In this document: piece by piece, positions 15,711-23,229 of the stretch
Numbering within the stretch: the stretch's first letter is position 1
How the letters are laid out: every line of letters begins with the position of its first letter
Assembly: GCA_905181755.1 (NCBI GenBank)
Contig: CAJIYY010000073.1
Coordinates: forward strand, 1 to 24,422
Length of the DNA stretch: 24,422 nt
Origin: Candidatus Dadabacteria bacterium UBA1144
Lineage (GTDB): Bacteria > Desulfobacterota_D > UBA1144
Direction: 5' to 3'
The notes under the pieces: generated by a model
Database searches by the model: none
Seen by the model: the letters and a program-made list of their open reading frames with translations, nothing else
What the model was told of the DNA's origin: nothing
Position numbers and translations under genes: made by a program

Positions 15711-17064
15711 AAAACAAACTAAAGCAATTCACTTTATTGGTATTGGGGGTATTGGAATGAGCTCTCTGGCATTGTTCCTTCATTCAGAGGGACATACAAT
15801 ATCTGGATCCGATGTAGGGGAAGATGCTGTAATTAAGAAACTCAAGATTTTAGGTTGCAGCATAATGGGCAAACACTCTTCAAAGAATGTTGAAAGTCAG
15901 GATTTAGTTATTTACTCATCCGCTATACAAATGAATAATCCAGAGATTGTTAAAGCAAAAAAAAACAAAATAAGGATTCTCAAACGGGGTGAAGCTCTAG
16001 GTTTCTTCACAAAAAAAATGAAAAATATAACGGTTACAGGATGTCACGGCAAGAGCACTACTACATCAATTTCGCGCTTGCTTATTGAAAATTCTGGAAT
16101 AAGTTTAACGTCATTTATTGGAGCTGAAGATAAAATATTAAAATCAAACTTTCAAAAAGGAACTTCTAATTTATGTTTAATTGAAGGTGATGAGAGCGAT
16201 AATAGCTTCAATCATATAAACTCCTCAATCTCAATTGTAACCAATATAGACAATGACCATCTAGACTTTTATGGATCTGAAAAGAAGATTTTAATGGCAT
16301 TTAAGCAATTTATTATAAACACTAAGAACAAGTGCATAGTTAATAATGACTCACCAATGCTAAGGCAAGTGTTAAAAAAAGTTTCTTCAAAAAAAATTAT
16401 TAAATTTGGCAAGGGAATAGATCCTTCCAACAAATATACTTTTAAAATTTTAAGAACAAAAAATGTCGCCGTAGAGCTTTATAGAAATGAAAAAAAAATA
16501 GGAGTTTTTAGCTCAAAACTATACGGTGAATTTAATGCCTACAACCTTGTAGCCTCTATTGTTTTATCACTAGAACTAAAAATAGATTTAGAAGAAATAC
16601 AAAAAAGTACTAGAGAATGTAGGGCTCCTAAGCGAAGGTTCGAAACAATCATGAATAATAAAAATATTAGAATTATTGATGATTATGCTCATCATCCCAC
16701 TGCCATAAAAGCAATAAGAGAGAATATGGCTAAGAACTTTAAAGATAGCCCAATAATTTTGGTATTCCAACCTCATAGATTCTCTAGAACTGCAATCCTA
16801 TTAAAAGAATTTGTCGCTGAACTAAGCGCCTGGGAAGCGGTCTACCTTGTTGATACATATTCGGCTTTTGAGAATAAGAACAGAAAGGAAGAAAGTTTAT
16901 ATGACGAGATAAAAAGGTATAATCGAAATATCGTTTTCTTTAAAAGCAACGAATCGTTGATTAATAAACTGATTTCAAAGATTCGCTATAAAAAACATAC
17001 TATTCTTACTATGGGAGCAGGTGACATTCGTGATGTTGGAATCAAACTCAAAAAAAGATTTTAA
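15703..17064 (+). CDS. murC: UDP-MurNAc:L-alanine ligase MurC
   Basis: Adds L-alanine to UDP-MurNAc, the first Mur ligase step (cytoplasm). Using TTG at 15703 the protein is 453 aa and begins MIKKQTKAIHFIGIGGIGMSS, matching the family N-terminus (Rossmann loop G13-x-G15). An in-frame GTG at 15664 adds 13 residues that lie wholly inside murG and match nothing expected. Other motifs: the ATP loop GCHGKSTT (113-120; the more usual form is GTHGKTTT, and Ser for Thr is conservative), EGDESDNSF, NIDNDHLDFY, DDYAHHPTAI and FQPHRFSRT. The overlap with murB is 32 bp. The start codon choice is less certain than the identity. Confidence 0.95.
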   Translation: MIKKQTKAIHFIGIGGIGMSSLALFLHSEGHTISGSDVGEDAVIKKLKILGCSIMGKHSSKNVESQDLVIYSSAIQMNNPEIVKAKKNKIRILKRGEALGFFTKKMKNITVTGCHGKSTTTSISRLLIENSGISLTSFIGAEDKILKSNFQKGTSNLCLIEGDESDNSFNHINSSISIVTNIDNDHLDFYGSEKKILMAFKQFIINTKNKCIVNNDSPMLRQVLKKVSSKKIIKFGKGIDPSNKYTFKILRTKNVAVELYRNEKKIGVFSSKLYGEFNAYNLVASIVLSLELKIDLEEIQKSTRECRAPKRRFETIMNNKNIRIIDDYAHHPTAIKAIRENMAKNFKDSPIILVFQPHRFSRTAILLKEFVAELSAWEAVYLVDTYSAFENKNRKEESLYDEIKRYNRNIVFFKSNESLINKLISKIRYKKHTILTMGAGDIRDVGIKLKKRF

Positions 17065-17950
17065 TTCAACGGTAGAGTTTTTAATTCAAAACAACATCAA
17101 GCATGCTCTTAACTATAGCATGAGCGAATATGCGTCTTGGACAGTTGGGGCAACTACACCTTTGATGATATATCCTCAATCCTTAGAAGAGTTTAAAGTC
17201 GTTATTGAAGAGGTTAAGAAAAGAAAAATAAGATTCTATATATCTGGAAATGGTTCAAATACTCTTTTCTTAAAGCTATCAAGAACAATAGTGATAAGTA
17301 CTAAAAGGCTTAACAAGATTACTTTTTCACAAGATCAAGAAGTAACTGTTGAGTGTGGAACGTCCCTAGCCTTAGTCCTTAGTAAAACTTTAAAAAAAGG
17401 TCTAGTAGGGTTTGAATTCTCGAGCGGGATACCAGGTACAATAGGTGGTGCTCTTATAACAAATGCAGGAGCAAATGGTGGAACAATATCAGAATCTTTA
17501 GAGTCAATATGTTTTTTAAAAAAGAACATAGAAGTAGAAGTGCCCAGAAATAAAATTGAATTCAACTATAGAAGTAGTTCAATTACAAGAAGAGATATTA
17601 TCCTCAGGGCAAAATTTAAATTGAAGATTGGTGATACCGAACAGGCCAGAGAAAACATAAAAAAGTATATTAAGCATAGAAACAACACACAGCCTGTAGA
17701 GTACCCAAGCGCTGGCAGTGTGTTTATAAACAATAAGGACTGTGCAGCTGGTGAAAGAATTGAGCGCTTAGGATTAAAAGGCCTATCTATTGGAGGTGCA
17801 GAAGTCTCCAAGCTCCATGCGAACTATATAATTAATACTGGAAAGGCCACAACAGAAGACATCCATAATTTAATTAAAAAGATCCAAAAAATATCATTGG
17901 AGAAAGAGGGAGTTGCCTTATCTACAGAGGTGAAAATTGTTAACGAATGA
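17033..17950 (+). CDS. murB: UDP-N-acetylenolpyruvoylglucosamine reductase MurB
   Basis: A FAD-dependent NADPH reductase that makes UDP-MurNAc from enolpyruvyl-UDP-GlcNAc, feeding MurC. The 305 aa are of type II size. Motifs: SWTVGATTPLM at the FAD domain start, GNGSNTLF, the FAD loop SSGIPGTIGGALITNAGA, EFNYRSSS, QPVEYPSAGSVF with the conserved catalytic serine, and GGAEVSKLHANYIIN. Starts possible are GTG 17021, GTG 17030 and ATG 17033; I chose the ATG, which follows an AGGTGA at 17019-17024. This slot is ddlB in E. coli; murB here is common outside the enterics. It overlaps ftsQ by 4 bp (ATGA). Confidence 0.96.
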   Translation: MLESNSKKDFNSTVEFLIQNNIKHALNYSMSEYASWTVGATTPLMIYPQSLEEFKVVIEEVKKRKIRFYISGNGSNTLFLKLSRTIVISTKRLNKITFSQDQEVTVECGTSLALVLSKTLKKGLVGFEFSSGIPGTIGGALITNAGANGGTISESLESICFLKKNIEVEVPRNKIEFNYRSSSITRRDIILRAKFKLKIGDTEQARENIKKYIKHRNNTQPVEYPSAGSVFINNKDCAAGERIERLGLKGLSIGGAEVSKLHANYIINTGKATTEDIHNLIKKIQKISLEKEGVALSTEVKIVNE

Positions 17951-18612
17951 CTAAAAAAGCTATTGCATCTATAGTAATTATCATCTCTCTATATCTCTAC
18001 TTTCCCGTATTCTGCCTTGTTCTAGACATAGACGTAGAAGGGAACAACTTGGTAACTGCAGAAGAAATACGAAAAACTTCTGAAGTTTACAAGAAGCTAT
18101 TAGCTTTTCATAACAAAAACGAATCTATTGAAAAAATTATGAGCATAAAATTAATCAAAAGGGTTTCCTACCAGCAAGTCTCGCTTAGAAGAATTAGGAT
18201 AGTAGTTGAAGAAAAACATATATTAATGGAAGCCAACATTGACAATAGAGCTGGACATATCGATGCAGACTCAAATCTTATATTTGACATAGGTCAATAC
18301 CTAAAAGGAAGTTACCCAATACTGTCTGCTAGGTCTGAATCTGACATAAAGGAAGGAGTATTTTTATTGAAAATTCTGATAAGTGAAAAGATCTTCAACG
18401 CCAAAGAAATATCTGAAATCTTAATTGATAAAATTATGGGGACTTCTATTTTTACTATTGATGGCACAGAAATTTACTTAGGCAATGGTGAGATAAAGAA
18501 AAAAATAACTAACCTCAGCTTAATAATGGAAGATGGTAGAAAGAAGAAAATGAAAGAATCCTATATAGATATTAGTAATATAAATAAGGGTATTGTAAAT
18601 TATAATCTTTAG
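17947..18612 (+). CDS. ftsQ: Cell division protein FtsQ
   Basis: A 221-aa bitopic protein, shorter than E. coli FtsQ (276). It has a short cytoplasmic N-terminus (MTKKA), one membrane helix at about 5-26 (IASIVIIISLYLYFPVFCLV), then a POTRA domain opening with DIDVEGNNLVTAEEIRK (about 27-95) and a beta-rich C-terminal region. In the family FtsQ links early and late divisome proteins through FtsB, FtsL and FtsI. The call rests on topology, the POTRA start and the place between murB and ftsA, since the C-terminal half is divergent. The ATG overlaps the murB stop. The gene's last bases also carry the -35 and a first TATAAT of the ftsA promoter region. Confidence 0.9.
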   Translation: MTKKAIASIVIIISLYLYFPVFCLVLDIDVEGNNLVTAEEIRKTSEVYKKLLAFHNKNESIEKIMSIKLIKRVSYQQVSLRRIRIVVEEKHILMEANIDNRAGHIDADSNLIFDIGQYLKGSYPILSARSESDIKEGVFLLKILISEKIFNAKEISEILIDKIMGTSIFTIDGTEIYLGNGEIKKKITNLSLIMEDGRKKKMKESYIDISNINKGIVNYNL

Positions 18613-18621
18613 GATTATAAT
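18593..18621 (+). promoter_or_regulatory. Candidate internal ftsA promoter with perfect -10, likely leaderless
   Basis: TTGTAA (18593-18598), an exact 17-nt spacer and a consensus TATAAT (18616-18621). The expected start of transcription, 7 nt downstream, falls at about 18628, next to the ftsA ATG at 18629. This would give a leaderless ftsA mRNA. A second TATAAT at 18601-18606 lies upstream within the end of ftsQ. Internal promoters serving ftsA and ftsZ are known in other dcw clusters, so the position is sensible. Confidence 0.5.
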
Positions 18622-18628
18622 GGCATAA
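18620..18628 (+). other. Two-codon ORF (ATG GCA TAA) abutting the ftsA start
   Basis: An ATG at 18620 with AGGA (18611-18614) 5 nt before it opens a frame of Met-Ala-stop; the stop's last base is directly followed by the ftsA ATG. The nine bases together with the ftsA start repeat ATGGCA twice. On the long dcw transcript this is the better-spaced SD/ATG pair, so ribosomes could initiate here, stop, and restart at ftsA. It could also be a chance by-product of the TATAAT box. Translation is not shown. Confidence 0.3.
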
Positions 18629-19864
18629 ATGGCAGAAAGTAATGTAATTGTTGGCCTAGATATTGGTACAACAAAAATTTTATGTTTAGTAGCTGAAGTC
18701 AGAGCCCCTGGCGATGTAGAAATTATTGGAGTTAGCTCTTATCCCTCAAAAGGTTTGCAAAGAGGAATAGTCCTTAATATCGATAGCACCGTTGATTCAA
18801 TAAGACGGGCTATAGAAGATGCCGAAAAGATGTCAGGAACAGAAATTACAAGTGTGATAGTCGGTATTGCAGGAGGGCACATAAGAAGCCTTAATGGTCA
18901 CGGGATGATAACCCTAAGAAATCGCGAAGTGACGAAGAGAGATCTTGATAGAGTCATAGAATCAGCTACAGCTGGTTCACAGCCTGCGGACAGAGAAGTA
19001 ATACATGTAATGCCGCAAGAATTTATTGTAGATGGGGAAAGAAAGATAAAAGACCCTATAGGGTTATACGGTGTAAAGCTCGAAGCTAAAATTCACATGG
19101 TAACAGCACAAGTTACTCAAGCAAAAAATCTTGTAAAGTGCGTTCACAACTCTGGTGTAGATGTTCAGTCGTTAGTCTTAGAACAAATTGCCTCAAGCGA
19201 AGCAGTCCTTACCTCAGATGAAAGAGATGTTGGGGTTGTTCTTCTTGACTGCGGTGGTGGTACAACAGACATTGCAGTTTTCTCAGATGGTGCAATTAAA
19301 TACACAAGCAATATTACAATTGGTGGCGACTTTTTAGATAATGATATCTCCTTTGGTTTAGGAGCCTCTAAGCAGGTTGCAAAAGAAATAAAAGAGAGAT
19401 ATGGAATAGCATCTGCTGACCTAGTTGATGGAGATGACGAGATTAAAATTGATAAAATCGCAGGAACTGGAAGAAAAAAAATTAGCCAGCTAGAATTGGC
19501 AAATATTGTTGAACCAAGACTTGAAGAAATTTTTACAATGGCAAGAAGAGAAATAATGAGATCAGGTTATCACGACATGCTTCCTGCAGGTTGTGTAATA
19601 ACTGGAGGCTCAATGGCTATCAAAGGAGCAGACTATCTAGCTCAAAAAATACTTAATATGCCAGTTAGACTTGGCGTTCCAAACCAAATCACAGGTCTTG
19701 AAGAACTCGTTTCTAAGCCTGAGTGCGCTACAGGAGTAGGGCTATTAATATGGGGTTCAAACAACCAAGAGGCTGCTAAAAGCTCAAAAATTAGAATAAG
19801 AGAAGCTCAGGTATTCAAAAAAGTATTTAGCTCTATGAAAACTTGGTTCTCTGATCTCTTCTAA
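18629..19864 (+). CDS. ftsA: Cell division protein FtsA, actin-like FtsZ membrane tether
   Basis: FtsA is an actin-family ATPase that anchors FtsZ filaments to the inner membrane and recruits late divisome proteins. The 411 aa match the family (E. coli 420). ATP-binding motifs: GLDIGTTK (9-16) and LDCGGGTTD (206-214). The SHS2/1C region has EVIHVMPQEFIVDG. The C-terminal segment (about 390-411, VFKKVFSSMKTWFSDLF) is a predicted amphipathic membrane-targeting helix. The sequence (for example SKGLQRGIVLNIDSTV and EREVIHV-like blocks) looks more like deltaproteobacterial than enteric FtsA. No SD stands at normal distance from ATG 18629. It lies 16 bp after ftsQ, with its own candidate promoter. 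Confidence 0.97.
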   Translation: MAESNVIVGLDIGTTKILCLVAEVRAPGDVEIIGVSSYPSKGLQRGIVLNIDSTVDSIRRAIEDAEKMSGTEITSVIVGIAGGHIRSLNGHGMITLRNREVTKRDLDRVIESATAGSQPADREVIHVMPQEFIVDGERKIKDPIGLYGVKLEAKIHMVTAQVTQAKNLVKCVHNSGVDVQSLVLEQIASSEAVLTSDERDVGVVLLDCGGGTTDIAVFSDGAIKYTSNITIGGDFLDNDISFGLGASKQVAKEIKERYGIASADLVDGDDEIKIDKIAGTGRKKISQLELANIVEPRLEEIFTMARREIMRSGYHDMLPAGCVITGGSMAIKGADYLAQKILNMPVRLGVPNQITGLEELVSKPECATGVGLLIWGSNNQEAAKSSKIRIREAQVFKKVFSSMKTWFSDLF

Positions 19865-19959
19865 ATAGTGCTTTTTTAGTTTTTTTATTATATACTACTA
19901 AATATGGTAGTTACTTTTTTCCAACATACTACATATTGTAACTAAACAAAGGAGTTAAT
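19865..19959 (+). promoter_or_regulatory. ftsA-ftsZ intergenic leader with alternative inverted repeats
   Basis: The only sizeable gap inside the cluster. After T-rich sequence there is a -10-like TATACT (19891-19896, no convincing -35). ACTAC (19894-19898) can pair with GTAGT (19907-19911), and a T6 run follows at 19915-19920. The overlapping TAGTTAC (19908-19914) is a perfect 7-bp inverted repeat of GTAACTA (19938-19944), and GTAGT can also pair with a second ACTAC (19928-19932). The pairings exclude each other. A strong SD (AAAGGAG, 19948-19954) follows, 5 nt before the ftsZ ATG. The stems are AT-rich and short, so a regulatory role is a hypothesis. Confidence 0.4.
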
Positions 19960-21153
19960 ATGCCAACTTTTGAATTCTCTAGTGAAATTGCCGGAGCACC
20001 CAAAGAAAACCTTTTTGATAATCTTGGAGCAAAAATCAGGGTTATAGGTGTTGGTGGTGCTGGTGGAAATGCTGTTAATAGCATGATTAACAATAGGATT
20101 GAGGGAGTCGAATTCATTGCTATTAATTCAGATTTTCAAGATTTACAGAAATCTCAAGCTAAACGTGTAATTCAGATAGGAAAAAATATTGCGAAAGGTC
20201 TTGGTGTTGGAGGAAATCCTGAGCTTGGAAATGAGTGTGCTAAGGCTGATCAAAATGATATAACTGAGGCACTTCAAGGTTCTGACATGGTATTCATAAC
20301 AGCAGGTATGGGAGGAGGAACAGGTACTGGAGCATCTCCTGTCGTGGCGAAACTTGCCAAAGAAGCTGGCGCCTTAACTGTCGCAATCGTTACTAAGCCA
20401 TTTACCTTCGAAGCAAACAGAAGAATTGCTCAAGCTGACTACGGTATACAGGAGCTGGCTAAAGAAGTGGATTCTTTAATTGTTATACCTAATGACAAAT
20501 TGAATGAGGTTCAACAAATCTCAGGAATCCTAGATTCCTTTAAAGCTGCTGACGATGTTCTAACAAATGCTGTTAGGGGAATCGCAGACATAATTGTTGG
20601 CTCCGGTTTTATCAATGTCGATTTTGCTGATGTTAAAAAAATAATGAAAGAAAGCGGGGGGAAAGCTTTAATGGGTACCGGGGAGGGAGAAGGGACATCA
20701 AGAGCTATAGAAGCTGCAGAAAATGCCATTACTAGTCCTTTGCTTGAAGATATTTCCATTGAGGGAGCAACCGGGATTCTTATTAATGTTACCGCATCAA
20801 GCAACTTTACAATAGACGAGTTAAATGAAGCATGTAATCATATAAAATCTAAAGCGAACCCTAACGTAGAATTAATTTTTGGACTAGTGGTCAACGAAGC
20901 TTTGGCAGACAGGGTCAAAATTACGGTAATAGCTACTGGGATTGACGGCAATTCTCGCCCTCTTGCTTCCAAGGAAGAAGTAAAAGAGGAAGACAAAAAT
21001 CAAATCAGCTTAAATCTGGATGATGAGATAATGACCGGGCTCGACCATGACGAAAATGATGCAAGCGAGAGCACGAAGATTGACGACCTCCATCCATTAG
21101 GAGATGATGCACATTTTGAAATTCCAGCCTTTATAAGAAGACCAAAAAAATAA
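19960..21153 (+). CDS. ftsZ: Cell division GTPase FtsZ
   Basis: The tubulin homologue that forms the cytokinetic Z ring. The 397 aa contain the N-terminal VGGAGGNAVNSM nucleotide loop, the tubulin signature GGGTGTG (118-124), the T7-type region around NVDFADVKKIM, a variable acidic linker (about 345-384) and the conserved C-terminal peptide FEIPAFIRRPKK, which binds FtsA and other partners. ATG at 19960 has a clear AAAGGAG SD, one of the best in the window and consistent with high expression. It ends the dcw operon; the stop is 4 bp from the convergent rsfS stop, with no clear terminator between them. Confidence 0.99.
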   Translation: MPTFEFSSEIAGAPKENLFDNLGAKIRVIGVGGAGGNAVNSMINNRIEGVEFIAINSDFQDLQKSQAKRVIQIGKNIAKGLGVGGNPELGNECAKADQNDITEALQGSDMVFITAGMGGGTGTGASPVVAKLAKEAGALTVAIVTKPFTFEANRRIAQADYGIQELAKEVDSLIVIPNDKLNEVQQISGILDSFKAADDVLTNAVRGIADIIVGSGFINVDFADVKKIMKESGGKALMGTGEGEGTSRAIEAAENAITSPLLEDISIEGATGILINVTASSNFTIDELNEACNHIKSKANPNVELIFGLVVNEALADRVKITVIATGIDGNSRPLASKEEVKEEDKNQISLNLDDEIMTGLDHDENDASESTKIDDLHPLGDDAHFEIPAFIRRPKK

Positions 21154-21157
21154 ACCC

Positions 21158-21499
21158 TTAAAGACCTGAGACTTTTTTAGCTTCGTACCACAATGATTCA
21201 ATATCATATAAAGCTCTTGTTTCTGAGTGGAAGATGTGGACCATAGCATCCCCATTATCAATTATTACCCATCTAGAATCATCTGCACCGTCAATTTTTA
21301 CTTTTATCTTAAATTTTTTTTTAATTTCTCTAGAAAGATTTTCTGCCAAGGACCTTACTCCTCTTTCAGAGTCAGCACTTGCAATAACAAAATAGTCTGC
21401 GATAGAGGAAAGATTTCTAATATCCAGAACTACGATATCTTCAGCTTTTTTTTCGTCAAGAGACGAGTAAACATGCTTAACAAAATCTAGAACTTCCAT
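21158..21499 (-). CDS. rsfS: Ribosomal silencing factor RsfS
   Basis: A 113-aa protein of the RsfS/Iojap family, which binds ribosomal protein L14 and blocks subunit joining, lowering translation in stationary phase or starvation. Family pattern seen: ADYFVIASADSERGVRSLAENL in pieces, then DGADDSRWVIIDNGDAMVHIF and an ending around RALYDIESLW. The full family length is present. It is the last gene of the minus-strand unit ftsY-ribD-nadD-rsfS, and its start overlaps the nadD stop by 1 bp. The nadD-rsfS pairing is common in bacteria, which supports both calls. Confidence 0.96.
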   Translation of the reverse strand: MEVLDFVKHVYSSLDEKKAEDIVVLDIRNLSSIADYFVIASADSERGVRSLAENLSREIKKKFKIKVKIDGADDSRWVIIDNGDAMVHIFHSETRALYDIESLWYEAKKVSGL

Positions 21500-22149
21500 T
21501 ATTTTACATACAAACCTTTTTCTAAAATAAAACTCAACACCATAGGGTGAATAAATTTCTTAACCTCTTCAATCTTACCATGCGACAGCATCTCCTGTAT
21601 AGCCGTAGAAGAAATGTCGAACTTCTCTTTTAAATTATAGAAGAACAGCTCTCTGTTTTTGTCTGTAACAAAACAGCGAGCAAAAGAATCTGATTTAACT
21701 TCTTTATAAGCATTCTTTAATAAATTAGAATCATCGATATCAACCATATGGGAACCTCTAACGGCTACAATCACATGGGCTATTTTATTAATCTCTTTTG
21801 AATTATTCCAATTGGAGAGCTCTAAAAATTGATCGCTTCCTATTATTAAGTACATTTCATTACCAACTTGATTCTTCGCTAGAGATGTAAGCGTCTCGTA
21901 AGTAGTATGTTCCATATTCGGTGATGACTCCAAGCTACTTATCTCGTAAGGGATACCTTCTGGTATTGCCAATTCAATCATATTTGACACGGATTGAAAG
22001 CTAACTGGTGTATGTTTCTTATAGTAGGGGTTCATGTTCGGAATTATCAGAATTTTGTCAAAACTAAAATCTGATGCAATCTCTTGAATTAAAGATACAT
22101 GTCCAAAATGGATTGGATTAAAACAGCCACCAAATATTCCTACTTTCAT
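21499..22149 (-). CDS. nadD: Nicotinate-nucleotide adenylyltransferase NadD
   Basis: Makes deamido-NAD from nicotinate mononucleotide and ATP in NAD synthesis (cytoplasm). The 216 aa show the nucleotidyltransferase motif GGCFNPIHFGH (7-17, with the HxGH catalytic pair H14 and H17), IIGSDQFLELSNW and the C-terminal ISSTAIQ (179-185). In this last motif the family usually has Arg at the final position (ISSTxIR); here the codon is CAG, Gln185. The rest of the protein looks intact, so it is probably active. It overlaps rsfS and ribD by 1 bp each. Confidence 0.96.
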   Translation of the reverse strand: MKVGIFGGCFNPIHFGHVSLIQEIASDFSFDKILIIPNMNPYYKKHTPVSFQSVSNMIELAIPEGIPYEISSLESSPNMEHTTYETLTSLAKNQVGNEMYLIIGSDQFLELSNWNNSKEINKIAHVIVAVRGSHMVDIDDSNLLKNAYKEVKSDSFARCFVTDKNRELFFYNLKEKFDISSTAIQEMLSHGKIEEVKKFIHPMVLSFILEKGLYVK

Positions 22150-23225
22150 TAATTAAAAACCATCACTGTAGAATTGCCCATTTTTTTAATAGTACAATTC
22201 CTATCTTTTAATTTGTTAAATTCCTTACTTAAGCTATTAGTTGCACCAAGACCCGAATTACCCATAAAGCTATTTACATAATAAACAATAAGTTCATCAA
22301 ATATATTAGATTCAAGAAAAGATGAAAATATTTTTGCTCCTCCCTCTACAAGAATAGTCGCCAGATTGTTATCTAAAAGTTTTCGCAAGACCTTCTTTGG
22401 GCTCAAGTCTTGCATTGTAATGACAGTACATCCAAGATCTATCAATTTCTTTGCTCTCGAGGAATCCTGAGAAAGTTTTGTAAATATTATAGGATTATTT
22501 CTAAGCTTAACTACTTTACTATCCAAAGGGGTCCGTAAATTTGAATCTAGAACTACAGGTCTTAGCTGTATTTCTGTGGAACTTTTAGCTCCTCTATACG
22601 TTAAGCGAGGGTTATCTTTGATAATAGTTTCCACACCAACAAGAATGGCATCAAATTCTGCACGTAATTTATTTGAATGAGTCAACTGCTCTTCATCACC
22701 AATGTTGGGACTTCCTGAGACCTTGTTAAAAATCATTCCATCAAGAGTCATACATATCTTCAAAGTAACGAAAGGCCTATTTTTAGCAACTACTTTAAGA
22801 AAACCTCTATTAAGCAATCTATTTTCTTTCTCATAATCTAAAAAAACTGTTTCAATTCTATGCCTTCTAAGATCTGCTATGCCCCTACCTTTAACTTTCG
22901 GGTTCTGATCGATGGAACCATATATTACCTTTTTTATCTTTTTCTCTATAATCAGATCTGTGCAAGGTGGGGTCTTCTTTCCTTTGTGGCAACACGGCTC
23001 AAGAGAAGTCACCAACGTAGAAGAAGTTACGTCATTTCCTCTAGATTCCGCATCAGCTATAGCAACAACTTCAGCATGAGGGCCACCAAACTCCTTATGG
23101 AAACCTTTTCCAATAACCTTATTATCTTTTATTAAAACTGCCCCAACCATTGGATTTAATCCAGTTGAGCCTCTTCCTTTCTTGGCAAGTGCAAACGCCT
23201 TCTTCATGAAGCTATTTTGATCCAT
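22149..23225 (-). CDS. ribD: Bifunctional riboflavin biosynthesis deaminase/reductase RibD
   Basis: An N-terminal pyrimidine deaminase plus a C-terminal NADPH reductase, the second and third steps of riboflavin synthesis (cytoplasm). The deaminase shows NPMVGAV (24-30), the zinc/catalytic motif HAE (50-52) and EPCCHKGKKTPPC (76-88) with zinc cysteines C78 and C88. The spacing between the cysteines is one residue longer than in E. coli (extra Lys in the GKKTPP loop). The reductase from about 150 shows TLKICMTLDG, DAILVGVETIIKDNPRLTYR and ILVEGGAKIFSSF. The 358 aa are full length. No other rib gene is in the window. It starts 4 bp after ftsY. Confidence 0.97.
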   Translation of the reverse strand: MDQNSFMKKAFALAKKGRGSTGLNPMVGAVLIKDNKVIGKGFHKEFGGPHAEVVAIADAESRGNDVTSSTLVTSLEPCCHKGKKTPPCTDLIIEKKIKKVIYGSIDQNPKVKGRGIADLRRHRIETVFLDYEKENRLLNRGFLKVVAKNRPFVTLKICMTLDGMIFNKVSGSPNIGDEEQLTHSNKLRAEFDAILVGVETIIKDNPRLTYRGAKSSTEIQLRPVVLDSNLRTPLDSKVVKLRNNPIIFTKLSQDSSRAKKLIDLGCTVITMQDLSPKKVLRKLLDNNLATILVEGGAKIFSSFLESNIFDELIVYYVNSFMGNSGLGATNSLSKEFNKLKDRNCTIKKMGNSTVMVFN

Positions 23226-23229
23226 ATAT

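Noticed and set aside
16036..16062. MurC ATP loop GCHGKST instead of GTHGKTT
   Set aside because: Ser for Thr in a P-loop is conservative and Cys is on the variable position; not evidence of loss of function.
21151..21185. Possible bidirectional terminator between ftsZ and rsfS
   Set aside because: Only a 4-bp stem (AAAG/CTTT) before a T-run is visible, too weak to claim.
22860..23135. 91-aa and 77-aa plus-strand ORFs opposite ribD and ftsY
   Set aside because: They are shadows of conserved enzymes, lacking any family resemblance.
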